The notes under the pieces are model-generated. The model had not been told where the DNA came from and did no database searches. It saw nothing but the letters and a program-made list of their open reading frames with translations. Made by a program: the position numbers and the translations under genes. A stretch of 26,424 bases of DNA from DASYQV01 sp036005125 (lineage in GTDB: Bacteria > Acidobacteriota > Vicinamibacteria > Vicinamibacterales > UBA2999): contig DASYQV010000182.1 in assembly GCA_036005125.1 (NCBI GenBank), positions 1-26,424 on the forward strand, given 5' to 3'. Positions within the stretch are counted from its first letter, which is position 1; each line of letters starts with the position of its first letter. Shown piece after piece: positions 8,636-16,232 of the stretch.

Positions 8636-9561
8636 ATGGTTCTCCCGTGCGCGGTCGCCACGGCGTCCAGCGTGACATCCGACGAAGGCTGGACCCTCAG
8701 CGTCCGGACGACGACCGCGCACCCGGCCTCATCGTACAGCGACCGCAGCAGCCGCTCGAGGCGCGGGAAGTCGCGACGGGCAAGCAACGCAACCGACGGC
8801 CCGGCACCGGAGAGGAACGCTCCCAACACCTCCGGATCCGACAACGCAAGCGCCGGGCCGAGCTGCGGCACGAGCGCCGCGCGCGCGGGCTGGTGCCACC
8901 GGTCCCGGACAGCCTGCCGCAGGCAATCGTAGTCGCCGCTCTGCAGCGCATGCATGAGCGAGAGCACGCGCTGCAGGTTGAACACCGCATCCTTACGCGA
9001 CACGACGTCTGGCAACGCGGCGCGCGCCGTCGCCGTGGCGAGCGGCGTGTCGGGCGTCGCGACGATCAGCCGGAGCTCGTCGGGCCAGGGCCAGCCCAGA
9101 ATGATCGTCGTGCCGTCATCCTGCTCGACAACCGACGTAAGTCCTCCGCGCAGCGCGGCAGCCGCGTTATCGGCATGTCCCTCGATGGCGGTCGCGGCCG
9201 CGAGCAGCACCGATTCGGGCACGTTCGAGGTCACACGCTCGAAGACGCGCATGCCGGCCACGGCGGCCGCAGCGCTGCTCCCGAGACCTGCCGCCATCGG
9301 AATGTCGCTCTCGACCTCGACGAACACCGACGGCGCACGCCGCCCGGTGCGCCGTGCCACGGTTTCGAACCCCACCTCTACCCGGTTCTGCCCGCTGACG
9401 GCCGGCTCGCTCCGCCTAACGATCAGCCGGCTCCCGCCGTCGTCTCGCACCTCGACGATACGAACGCGCAGGTACAAATCCACGGCCACGGCGAGCGTAT
9501 CGAAGCCGCCACCGAGATTGGCTACCGAACCCGGGACAAGCACCTCGCCGGCGATGCGCAT
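8632..9561 (-). CDS. thrB: homoserine kinase
   Basis: GHMP-family kinase phosphorylating homoserine with ATP to O-phosphohomoserine, the substrate of the adjacent thrC. The 309-residue protein starts MRIAGEVLVPGSVANLGGGFDTLAVAV (substrate motif PGSVANLGGGFD), has the ATP-binding GHMP motif ESDIPMAAGLGSSAAAAVAG and the C-terminal FLSGAGPSVALLA. The length matches the family (about 300). The ATG at 9561 is chosen because it directly precedes the conserved N-terminus; the frame stays open upstream to 9726, but that extension passes through an intrinsic terminator hairpin. The Shine-Dalgarno is poor. The space between terminator and start is too small for a promoter, which implies attenuation. 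Confidence 0.94.
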   Translation of the reverse strand: MRIAGEVLVPGSVANLGGGFDTLAVAVDLYLRVRIVEVRDDGGSRLIVRRSEPAVSGQNRVEVGFETVARRTGRRAPSVFVEVESDIPMAAGLGSSAAAAVAGMRVFERVTSNVPESVLLAAATAIEGHADNAAAALRGGLTSVVEQDDGTTIILGWPWPDELRLIVATPDTPLATATARAALPDVVSRKDAVFNLQRVLSLMHALQSGDYDCLRQAVRDRWHQPARAALVPQLGPALALSDPEVLGAFLSGAGPSVALLARRDFPRLERLLRSLYDEAGCAVVVRTLRVQPSSDVTLDAVATAHGRTI

Positions 9562-9586
9562 GCGGTGGAACCCAGAGCTCACAGGT

Positions 9587-9623
9587 AAAAAAAAAGCCCA
9601 CCGACCGTGTCTGGTCGTGTGGG
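9587..9623 (-). terminator. intrinsic terminator directly upstream of thrB
   Basis: Minus strand: CCCAC and CGACC (with one bulged A) pair with GGTCG and GTGGG around a 6-nt loop, giving 10 bp, followed by C and nine T (9595-9587). This is a textbook rho-independent terminator. Its T-tract ends 25 nt before the thrB ATG. It either ends the small Cys-rich ORF upstream or is the terminator of a thrBC attenuator; the short distance to thrB favours a regulatory role. Confidence 0.85.
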
Positions 9624-9659
9624 TCCTGGTGATTATCGGTATTTCTTGCCGTGAACCGA

Positions 9660-9821
9660 CTATTTCATCTGCCAGGTCGCACCCACTTCGCCCCGACAAC
9701 ACGGACACGCGCACCTGCCGCTGCACATGACACGCATCAGACGATCGGCGACCGAGGGAAAGCGGAACGGCACCGGCGAAGCATACGACGAAGATGCCTG
9801 CTCTGACAAGCCTTTACGCAC
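9660..9821 (-). CDS. putative small Cys-rich protein
   Basis: A 53-codon ORF beginning GTG at 9821, with GGAGGAG about 12 nt upstream, and ending TAG at 9660. Its C-terminal half reads MCSGRCACPCCRGEVGATW, five Cys in ten residues, which could hold a zinc ribbon-like or Fe-S knuckle. It ends 37 nt before the terminator hairpin upstream of thrB. I do not recognise the family. Alternatives are a shorter 25-codon peptide from the ATG at 9737 acting as a leader for thrBC, or a chance ORF. A longer reading upstream to 9914 enters the palindromic repeat and is rejected. Confidence 0.35.
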   Translation of the reverse strand: MRKGLSEQASSSYASPVPFRFPSVADRLMRVMCSGRCACPCCRGEVGATWQMK

Positions 9822-9842
9822 GTTTTTCGCTGCTCCTCCGTT

Positions 9843-9950
9843 GTACGTAGGCCGCATCTTTCGATGCGGCTCAGGCCGGTCGCAGATGCGGCTCTGGCCG
9901 TTCAGGTACGGCAACGCGGCGCCGGGTCTGAAGACCCGGCCTACGTACGC
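9843..9950. repeat. composite palindromic intergenic repeat, copy C (long form)
   Basis: Outer GTACGTAGGCCGC and GGCCTACGTACGC arms, left hairpin GCCGCATC/GATGCGGC and right hairpin CCGGGTCT/AGACCCGG. About 50 bp of extra, partly repeated sequence (a second GATGCGGC-like stretch) lies between them. It sits in the region between divergent transcription units (small ORF/thrBC and the NifA-like gene). The rest of the 9562-10060 gap is accounted for by the terminator, the small ORF and a roughly 110-bp promoter region. Confidence 0.85.
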
Positions 9951-10060
9951 AAGGCGGACCTTAATTCAGCCTTGACCAGCCGCAGGTCTCAGGGCGACAA
10001 TTCTGTCCCTATGTTGCCCCAGTCTGACACTCCTGTCGCTGCGAACGCGGGGCCCGGCCG

Positions 10061-11620
10061 ATGAGCTCCGTCCGTCCCGCAGCCGTAGCCGACCCAACTT
10101 CCAGCGAAATCCGCCGGCTCTCGACGCTGCTCGAGGCGAGCCAAGCGTTGTCGAGCACTTTGAACCTCAAGGCGGCGCTACACCGGGTGCTCGAAGTGCT
10201 CGGCCATCATCACGGCGCGCTTCGGAGCGCGGTGGTGCTCCTCGACGAAACGTCCGGACGCCCCGAGGTCGAGGCGACCGACGATGGGAACGGTCGCGGG
10301 CCGAGGTTGCGGACACCCGTCATCACCGGGATCGTGACGCGGGTTCTCGAGAGCGGTCGGCCGGTGGTCGTGCCGCAGGTGAGCCGCGAACCGCTGCTGA
10401 ACGGCGGCGCAACCCGACCGCAGCCGCCGGAGCACGAGCTCGGCCACGTGTGCGTGCCGATCCCCTTCAACCGCAAGGCCGTCGGCGTCATCTCGGTCGA
10501 CCTCGCCTTCAAGCCGGATCGCGATTACGAACGCTACGTCAAGTTCCTGCGGATCGTCGCGTCCATGATTTCGCAGTCAATCAAGGTGCAACGCCTCATC
10601 GAGGCCGAGCGCCAGGTGCTCGTCGACGAGAACACGCACCTGCGGCAGGAGCTGCGCGAACGCTACGACTTCTCCAACATCCTCGGCACGAGCGGGCCGA
10701 TGCGGCAGATCTACGAGCAGATTGCGCAGGTGGCGCGCGGCAACACCACCGTCCTCATCCGCGGCGAATCGGGAACCGGCAAGGAGCTGATCGCTCACGC
10801 GATTCACTACAACTCGCTCCGCGCCAACCGGCCGTTCGTCAAGGTGAGCTGCGCGGCGCTGCCCGAGAGCCTCATCGAGTCGGAGCTCTTCGGCTACGAG
10901 AAGGGCGCCTTTACCGGCGCCGAATCGATGAAGAAAGGGCGCTTCGAGCTCGCGGAGGGAGGCACCCTCTTCATGGACGAGATCGGCGAGCTCAATTCGG
11001 GCACGCAGGTGAAGCTGCTGCGCGTGGTGCAGGAGCGCGAGTTCGAGCGGCTGGGCGGCACGACCACGCTCCGGGTGAACGTTCGGCTCGTCACCGCCAC
11101 CAACAAGGATCTCGAGCGCGCCATCACGACGGCCGCGTTCCGCGAAGATCTTTACTACCGGCTGAACGTCTTCACGATCTTCGTGCCGCCGCTGCGCGAG
11201 CGGAAGTCGGATCTCCCCCTGCTGGCGGACCACTTCCTGGAAAAGTTCTCGCGCGAGCACGGCAAGACGGTCAAGCGCATCTCGACCCCGGCGATCGACA
11301 TGCTCATGAGCTATCACTGGCCCGGCAACGTGCGTGAGCTAGCGAACGCCCTCGAGCGCGCGGTGGTCGTCTGCGACGGCCACGTGGTCCACGCACATCA
11401 CCTTCCGCCCAGCCTGCAGACCGGCGAAGCGTCCAATACGGTCACGCGGCTGACGCTGAGAGAGGCGCTTTCGGCGTATGAAAAGGATCTGATGCTCGAC
11501 GCGCTCAAGTCGGCCCGCGGCGTCAGGTCCAAGGCGGCGCGCCTGCTCAGCACGACCGAGCGGATCTTCAACTACAAGGTCAAACGTTACGGGATCGACT
11601 GGAGGCGGTTCAGGACGTAG
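10061..11620 (+). CDS. NifA-like sigma-54-dependent transcriptional activator with GAF domain
   Basis: Enhancer-binding AAA+ activator of sigma-54 RNA polymerase. Order in the 519-residue protein: GAF sensor domain (about 20-175), short linker, sigma-54 interaction AAA+ domain with Walker A GESGTGKE (235-242), GAFTGA loop (282-287), Walker B GTLFMDEIGE (301-310), arginine-finger region FREDLYYRLNVF, and a Fis-type HTH at about 485-515 (SKAARLLSTTERIFNYKVKRYGI). The HTH ending in YK(V/L)K(R/K)YGI is NifA-like. The oxygen-sensing Cys motif of rhizobial NifA is absent and no nif genes are here. It converges on glnD-glnB, hinting at nitrogen control, but the effector and target are unknown. ATG 10061 gives the normal N-terminus. 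Confidence 0.9.
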   Translation: MSSVRPAAVADPTSSEIRRLSTLLEASQALSSTLNLKAALHRVLEVLGHHHGALRSAVVLLDETSGRPEVEATDDGNGRGPRLRTPVITGIVTRVLESGRPVVVPQVSREPLLNGGATRPQPPEHELGHVCVPIPFNRKAVGVISVDLAFKPDRDYERYVKFLRIVASMISQSIKVQRLIEAERQVLVDENTHLRQELRERYDFSNILGTSGPMRQIYEQIAQVARGNTTVLIRGESGTGKELIAHAIHYNSLRANRPFVKVSCAALPESLIESELFGYEKGAFTGAESMKKGRFELAEGGTLFMDEIGELNSGTQVKLLRVVQEREFERLGGTTTLRVNVRLVTATNKDLERAITTAAFREDLYYRLNVFTIFVPPLRERKSDLPLLADHFLEKFSREHGKTVKRISTPAIDMLMSYHWPGNVRELANALERAVVVCDGHVVHAHHLPPSLQTGEASNTVTRLTLREALSAYEKDLMLDALKSARGVRSKAARLLSTTERIFNYKVKRYGIDWRRFRT

Positions 11621-11646
11621 GCCACTCAGGCGACGAAGCTTGAGCC

Positions 11647-11810
11647 GCCAACGAAGGTCACGGAAGCGTTTGCCACGAAGATCACGAAGGGCGCCACGAA
11701 GATCACGAAGGGTCAGCCACGAAGGTCACGAAGAACACGAAGCTTTTTGTTTTTGCTTTCCTTCCTGACTTTCGTGTCCTTCGTGGCTATTCGTCGTGTT
11801 CTTCGTGGCC
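11647..11810. repeat. CACGAAG-type direct and inverted repeats between convergent genes
   Basis: Left part: GCCAACGAAGGTCACGGAAG (degenerate), GCCACGAAGATCACGAAGGG at 11672-11691 and again at 11693-11712 (identical 20-mers), then a longer version at 11716-11743. Right part (11767-11810): inverted copies built of CTTCGTGGC. In between is a T-rich spacer (CTTTTTGTTTTTGC). The two halves can form one long hairpin, so it may work as a bidirectional terminator for the NifA-like gene (plus) and glnB (minus). Confidence 0.85.
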
Positions 11811-11834
11811 ATCCGCAGTGGCCCTGCGGGCGAA

Positions 11835-12167
11835 TCAGATCACGTCGCGCTCGCCGGTCCGAATGTGGTAGGCGTGCTCCACTTCGGTCACGAACACACG
11901 CCCGTCCCCAATCTCGCCGGTGCGCGCGGCGCCGATGATCGCCTGAATCGTCGAGTCGAGGATGTCGTCGGGCACGACGACCTCGACTTCCATTTTCGGC
12001 AGGAGACTGACGTTGTACTCCTTGCCGCGATAAACGGCCGTGTGTCCTTTCTGCCGGCCGTGCCCACGCACCTCGCTCACGGTCATCCCGGAGACGTGGA
12101 GCTTGTCCAAGGCGTCTTTCACGTCGTCCACCTTGTTCGGGCGAATGATGGCCTTAACGAGTTTCAT
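11835..12167 (-). CDS. glnB: nitrogen regulatory protein P-II
   Basis: Trimeric signalling protein that senses 2-oxoglutarate and ATP/ADP and controls ammonium transport, glutamine synthetase and gene regulators. The 110-residue protein has the typical N-terminus MKLVKAIIRPNKVDDVKDAL, the T-loop YRGKEYNVSLLPK with the uridylylation site Tyr51, and the C-terminal signature TGEIGDGRVFV...RTGERD. It lies immediately downstream of glnD, the enzyme that uridylylates it, with a 14-bp overlap, so both are made together. GlnB and GlnK cannot be separated by sequence alone; linkage to glnD rather than amtB favours GlnB. Confidence 0.95.
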   Translation of the reverse strand: MKLVKAIIRPNKVDDVKDALDKLHVSGMTVSEVRGHGRQKGHTAVYRGKEYNVSLLPKMEVEVVVPDDILDSTIQAIIGAARTGEIGDGRVFVTEVEHAYHIRTGERDVI

Positions 12168-14727
12168 GAGTCTCCTCCAGCATCTGTTCGAGCGCCTCCT
12201 TCAGCGCGCCCTCGTCGGCTTCCGACAGCTTGGCCCTCTTCTTGGTCAGATGGAAGACGTCGATGGCCTTGTTTCCCTCCGTCGAAATGAGCACGAGATC
12301 CACGTCGCACCCCTGGCGCGAAATGATACGGCTGATCCGGTACAACAGGCCCAGCGTATCTTGCGCGACGATTTCCATGACCGTGTATCGTTGCGAGTGG
12401 CCGCTATCGAAGTGTACGACCGGCGCGACACGCTGCGGCTGGCGCCGGTACAACACACTGCCTTCCTTCCGCAGGAGCAGTGCGGCCACGTCCTGCCGTC
12501 CCGCTACCACGTCCTGCAGGAGCTTCTCCACCTGCGGCGTCGCCCCCGGGTTGAACTGGAAGAACCGCTCCTGATCGGTGAACTCGAAAATATCAAGCAC
12601 CAGCCCCGCAGGGCTCGTCATCGCGCTGCCGCGCAGGATGTTCATGCCGAAGTAGGACAACACGCCGGAGATATTTGAAAACAAGTACGGCTTGTCCAGC
12701 GTGACGACCGAGAGTTCCCAGGTCTCTCCCTTCGGCTCGAGAAAGAGGTGGACCTCGTCGGGATGGATATCGCGCGCCAGGCGGGCGTGACGGTACACGT
12801 GCTCCGCATCGACGCGCGCAAGATATCGCCGCGGAAACCCTTCGAGAAAGCTGGCGAGCTCGTGTTCTCCGAGATCCGGCGGCCGCCTCGCTTGCAGGCT
12901 CGCCACGGCGGCGTGGCCCGGGTCAATCGTCTCATCGCCGTACCCGAAGGTGAGCTGGCTGTAGGTGTCTACATACAGACGCCAGAGGAGCTCTTCCTTC
13001 CAGAGCGTGAGCGTATCGGGACTCACCGCCTCGATATCGGCCAGCGTCATCAGAGAGAGCATCTTGAGACGCTCTTCGGTTCCGACGAGCTGCGCGAATC
13101 GCTGCACCACGTGTGGATCCTCGGTGTCGCGGCGGAACGCCACGCGCGACATCTGCAGGTGCTGTCCGATCAGGAACTCGACGTCCTGCCGCTCGTCCGC
13201 CGTCGCGTCCATCCGGTCCAGCATGGTCTGCGCCATCCGGACGCTTTCCTCCGCGTGGTTCTCGACCTTCCACTTGCCGACGTCGTGGAACAACAGCGCG
13301 AGCACGAGCCGCTCCGGCGCCTGCAGCTCGCCGAGCATCGTGCTGAAGCGTTCGCGCGACGGCTGCCCGGGGCCGCGCAGCCGCTCGAGCGTGCGGATGG
13401 TGAGCAGCGTGTGCTCGTCCACCGTGTACTTGTGATAGAAGTCGCGCGTCACGCGACAGGAAATCGCCTGGAACTCCGGGAACACCCGGGACAGCAGCCC
13501 ACAGTCGTGCATCTCCGAGAGGCGGGCGTAAAGTCCCGGACGCGGCCGCAGCAGTTGCATCAGACGTTGCCGATCGACCGCTGTCGGCAAGTACTGAGCG
13601 ACCGTATAGCGGGCACCGTGCTGTTCCATCAGCGCGAGCGCGGCCGGTGCGACTGGCACATTTTCCAGCAGCGCCAGCTCGAAGACCTGCAGCCATGATG
13701 CCGGCTCCAGCGCGGCGCGCACCATGTTGGCGAAGCCCGCACCAGCGGCTGTCAGCTCGAAGTTCGTGCCGGGCAGCAGGCGCGCGGGGACAGGCACCTT
13801 CGCGGCGCCGAGCCCGCGCGCGCGAGCCAACGCCCGCATGACGATTCGCGCGTGGCGGAAGTACTCGCCCATCAACGCCTCGACGCGCTGCTGCGATTGC
13901 TCGCCCGGGCACCCCAGACGCTCGGCGGCCTTCTCCTGCAGCGAGTGGCTCAGCGTGTTGAGATTCCGGCCCGTCTCCAGATGGAGCACCGAACGGACAC
14001 GGAGAAGAAAATCCTCCGCGCCGACCAGCCGCTCCGCATCGCCGTTGACCGAGGCCGGCGGGTCGGCGAGCGCCACGAGCTTGCGCGCGGCGGCGAGATC
14101 GCGCAGACCGCCCGGCGCATTTTTCAGGTCCGGCTCGAGTTGATAGATCGTCTGGTTGAACTGCGCGTGACGCTGTTCGGTCAGCGAGAGGAGCGCGTCG
14201 ACCACGTGCTCGCGCCACGTCCCATTCGATGGCTGAAGCCCTTCGCGCACCTGCGCCATCACGGCAGCATCGCCCGCGAGCAGGCGCGCGTCGAGCAGCG
14301 CGAGCAGAAATTCAGGGTTGTCGGGCTCGAGCTCGTCGAAGTCGGTGAGCACCCGTACCTGGTGGCCAACCATCAGCCGCAGATCCCAGAGCGGGTGCAG
14401 CATCGCCTTGACGAACTGCTCCTCTGCCGGAAGGATGCGGCCGTCGAAGACGATCAACAAATCGATGTCGGAGTGCAGGCAGAGGAGGCGGCGACCGTAG
14501 CCACCGAGTGCGGCGACCGCAAATGGTGTGCTGGTGCGCGGCCGTGCCGCGTCAACGATGCGGCGAACCAGCGCGTCGATGCGGTCCGAGAAACGCACGT
14601 GTGCCGAGGCGGCGCCGAGGCCGCGCTCGATGTCGGCGACAAACTCCTGCCGCGCCGCGTCGAGGAGCGCAGCGAGGTGCCGACGATCTTCTTCCGTGTC
14701 GATCTCTCGATCTCTGGTTGCCGACAT
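12154..14727 (-). CDS. glnD: [protein-PII] uridylyltransferase / uridylyl-removing enzyme
   Basis: Glutamine-sensing bifunctional enzyme that adds and removes UMP on P-II. The 857-residue protein has the nucleotidyltransferase motif LGGYGRRLLCLHSDIDLLIVFD (about 74-95), a GlnD helical linker, an HD domain (YTVDEHTLLTIR..., then LLFHDVGKWKVENHAEES) and two C-terminal ACT domains (starting TWELSVVTLDKPYLFSNISGVL and YTVMEIVAQDTLGLLYRISRII) that bind glutamine. The length is in the usual range (about 850-950). The ATG at 14727 precedes a normal N-terminal helix. Co-transcribed with glnB; a 17-bp stem-loop lies just upstream. Confidence 0.95.
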   Translation of the reverse strand: MSATRDREIDTEEDRRHLAALLDAARQEFVADIERGLGAASAHVRFSDRIDALVRRIVDAARPRTSTPFAVAALGGYGRRLLCLHSDIDLLIVFDGRILPAEEQFVKAMLHPLWDLRLMVGHQVRVLTDFDELEPDNPEFLLALLDARLLAGDAAVMAQVREGLQPSNGTWREHVVDALLSLTEQRHAQFNQTIYQLEPDLKNAPGGLRDLAAARKLVALADPPASVNGDAERLVGAEDFLLRVRSVLHLETGRNLNTLSHSLQEKAAERLGCPGEQSQQRVEALMGEYFRHARIVMRALARARGLGAAKVPVPARLLPGTNFELTAAGAGFANMVRAALEPASWLQVFELALLENVPVAPAALALMEQHGARYTVAQYLPTAVDRQRLMQLLRPRPGLYARLSEMHDCGLLSRVFPEFQAISCRVTRDFYHKYTVDEHTLLTIRTLERLRGPGQPSRERFSTMLGELQAPERLVLALLFHDVGKWKVENHAEESVRMAQTMLDRMDATADERQDVEFLIGQHLQMSRVAFRRDTEDPHVVQRFAQLVGTEERLKMLSLMTLADIEAVSPDTLTLWKEELLWRLYVDTYSQLTFGYGDETIDPGHAAVASLQARRPPDLGEHELASFLEGFPRRYLARVDAEHVYRHARLARDIHPDEVHLFLEPKGETWELSVVTLDKPYLFSNISGVLSYFGMNILRGSAMTSPAGLVLDIFEFTDQERFFQFNPGATPQVEKLLQDVVAGRQDVAALLLRKEGSVLYRRQPQRVAPVVHFDSGHSQRYTVMEIVAQDTLGLLYRISRIISRQGCDVDLVLISTEGNKAIDVFHLTKKRAKLSEADEGALKEALEQMLEETHETR

Positions 14728-14754
14728 CGGCGTCCCGACGGCTGGGCGCGGGAA

Positions 14755-14801
14755 CCCCCACGAGACGCTGCCGGGATATCGAGGGCAGCGTCTCCTGGGG
14801 G
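14755..14801 (-). other. long stem-loop in the glnD 5' region
   Basis: CCCCCA and GAGACGCTGCC (14755-14760, 14762-14772) pair with GGCAGCGTCTC and TGGGGG (14784-14794, 14796-14801), 17 bp with a single C-C mismatch and an 11-nt loop. It fills the 101-nt gap between the porin-like gene and glnD. No T-run follows on either strand, so it is a weak intrinsic terminator at best; it could also stabilise the upstream mRNA or block glnD translation. Confidence 0.7.
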
Positions 14802-14828
14802 CCGATCAGCTCCCGCGCCTTGTGCAGT

Positions 14829-15719
14829 CTAATAGGAGAGACCGACGCCGAACAGGCCGATCATCTTGGAACTGTCGCCGCCGTTGAAAACCTTGGTTGC
14901 ATCGCCGAGCGCTTGCACCTCGATGCCGCCGTGGACGTTCCACCCCCCGAACCGGGCGGGAATGCCGGAAATCGGCACGGTCACGATACCGGACACGCTG
15001 AAGTATCCGAAATGCGTGTCGGGTCCGCCCCCCGGGATTTCATAGTAGTTTTTCAGACCCAGGCCGATCTTCGTTGGAAACGAGACGCTCGCCATCTTCC
15101 CGGCGATGCCTGGCGCCACCCCGAGCTCCAGGTACCTCCCCTCTTTCGCGCCCCCATCGGCCTGCCCGTCGAGCTCGATCGCGACCAGCCCGTACGGTTT
15201 GAGAGCCGCCTTACCCAGCTTCTTGCTGTCGTCCACGCTGGCTTTGAACGCGATTTCCCGCACCGTTCCGAACGCGCTGTTCGGACTGGTGTACGCCGTG
15301 TAGGTTGAGCCCAAGGTCACGCCACCACCCAACCCGAACCCAATCGTGGCGTAGAAATCCGACTCGTACCAGAGCTTGCCACTCGGCCCCTTGGACCCCG
15401 TCGCGCCGGTGTGCAGACTGTTCCAGGTGCCCACGTTGGCCGTCACGGTCTTGAGGCCACCGTTGCCGGAGAACATCGTGATCCCGACGTCGGCATAGGG
15501 CCAAACGATGACCCTGGTGTCGTCCTGCCGGATGCCGCGGAACATGTAGGTGTTCGTCAGATCCGTGGCGACTGTGAGTGCCACATTCCCGCTATTCGGC
15601 TTCGGCGGCTCCGCCGTCTCCTGGGCCGCTACCGGCCTCGCCGCCAACATCGCCATCAACACCATCGCCGGGAATATACCGATCCATGCAAGTCCACTGC
15701 GTCTGCCACACATAGCCAT
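14829..15719 (-). CDS. outer-membrane beta-barrel (TorF/TIGR02001-like putative porin)
   Basis: About 296 residues with a signal peptide (hydrophobic FPAMVLMAMLAARPVAAQ, cleavage after AAQ or nearby) and a mature part of alternating amphipathic strands. It begins GNVALTVATDLTNTYMFRGIRQ, a feature of the short porin-like family that starts with a strand followed by YxFRGI, and ends in the aromatic barrel terminus GVGLSY. It has no enzymatic motif. Start choice: GGAGGT at 15729-15724 sits 4-5 nt before the ATG at 15719, better than the ATGs at 15746, 15722 or 15713. It lies upstream of glnD on the same strand; porins of this kind can be near nitrogen genes, but the link is only positional. Confidence 0.8.
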   Translation of the reverse strand: MAMCGRRSGLAWIGIFPAMVLMAMLAARPVAAQETAEPPKPNSGNVALTVATDLTNTYMFRGIRQDDTRVIVWPYADVGITMFSGNGGLKTVTANVGTWNSLHTGATGSKGPSGKLWYESDFYATIGFGLGGGVTLGSTYTAYTSPNSAFGTVREIAFKASVDDSKKLGKAALKPYGLVAIELDGQADGGAKEGRYLELGVAPGIAGKMASVSFPTKIGLGLKNYYEIPGGGPDTHFGYFSVSGIVTVPISGIPARFGGWNVHGGIEVQALGDATKVFNGGDSSKMIGLFGVGLSY

Positions 15720-16232
15720 CATGACCTCCACGACAATCCGAACCACGTCGAAGACCAGGGATCTCCGGGGCGCTCTGCTGGGACGTTTCCGAGGTCGACA
15801 GGGCGTCCCCGCGTGCGCGTCCGACGCTCTGGCGCCCTCGCGTTCTGGCGTTCCTCGCGATATAGGTGCACGTGGACTGCGGTACTGTCAGTCCCAAGCA
15901 CGCGCGTGAGCAAGAGGCACACCACCGGTATCGAGCCGCGTGGATCGCGGCAACCTCTATGTGCTGAATGAGTTACCAGAGACATTCAGCGCCGCGTCTC
16001 CCTGCTGAAAATAGACATTTCTGTAGAACCATGCTGGAGGGCCGGACATTCATGTCGTTTTCACGGATTGAAGGCGGTCGCCATCGCCGTTTCGAGGGCG
16101 GTCCTCAAATCCGGTTCGACGATGCGCCGCGGCCAGACGCCGGACGCTAAGGCGGGTGACGCGTTGAGACCTACATCGATGTAGGTGACCGTCAGAATGC
16201 AGACAAATCTGTATCCATTCGAACGTACCGAG
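15720..16232. other. 513-nt intergenic region upstream of the porin-like gene
   Basis: No credible gene: short ORFs on both strands lack ribosome sites or overlap the end of the permease gene. It holds a perfect 8-bp inverted repeat GCTGAATG/CATTCAGC (15963-15970, 15983-15990) and the 18-bp palindrome described at 16169-16186. It must contain the promoter of the porin-like gene, which I could not assign. Confidence 0.6.
16169..16186. promoter_or_regulatory. perfect 18-bp palindrome
   Basis: ACCTACATCGATGTAGGT is fully self-complementary, with no loop, which is more typical of a dimeric regulator site than of a terminator. It lies 46 nt downstream of the permease stop and 450 nt before the next start on that strand. 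Its function is unknown. Confidence 0.45.

Noticed and set aside
10000..10040. Possible NifA-type upstream site (TGT...ACA) before the NifA-like gene
   Set aside because: The spacing found (12 nt) does not match the TGT-N10-ACA rule and no -24/-12 promoter follows.
12748..13698. Plus-strand 316-codon ORF opposite glnD
   Set aside because: Antisense of HD/ACT coding sequence; Arg/His-rich and motif-free.
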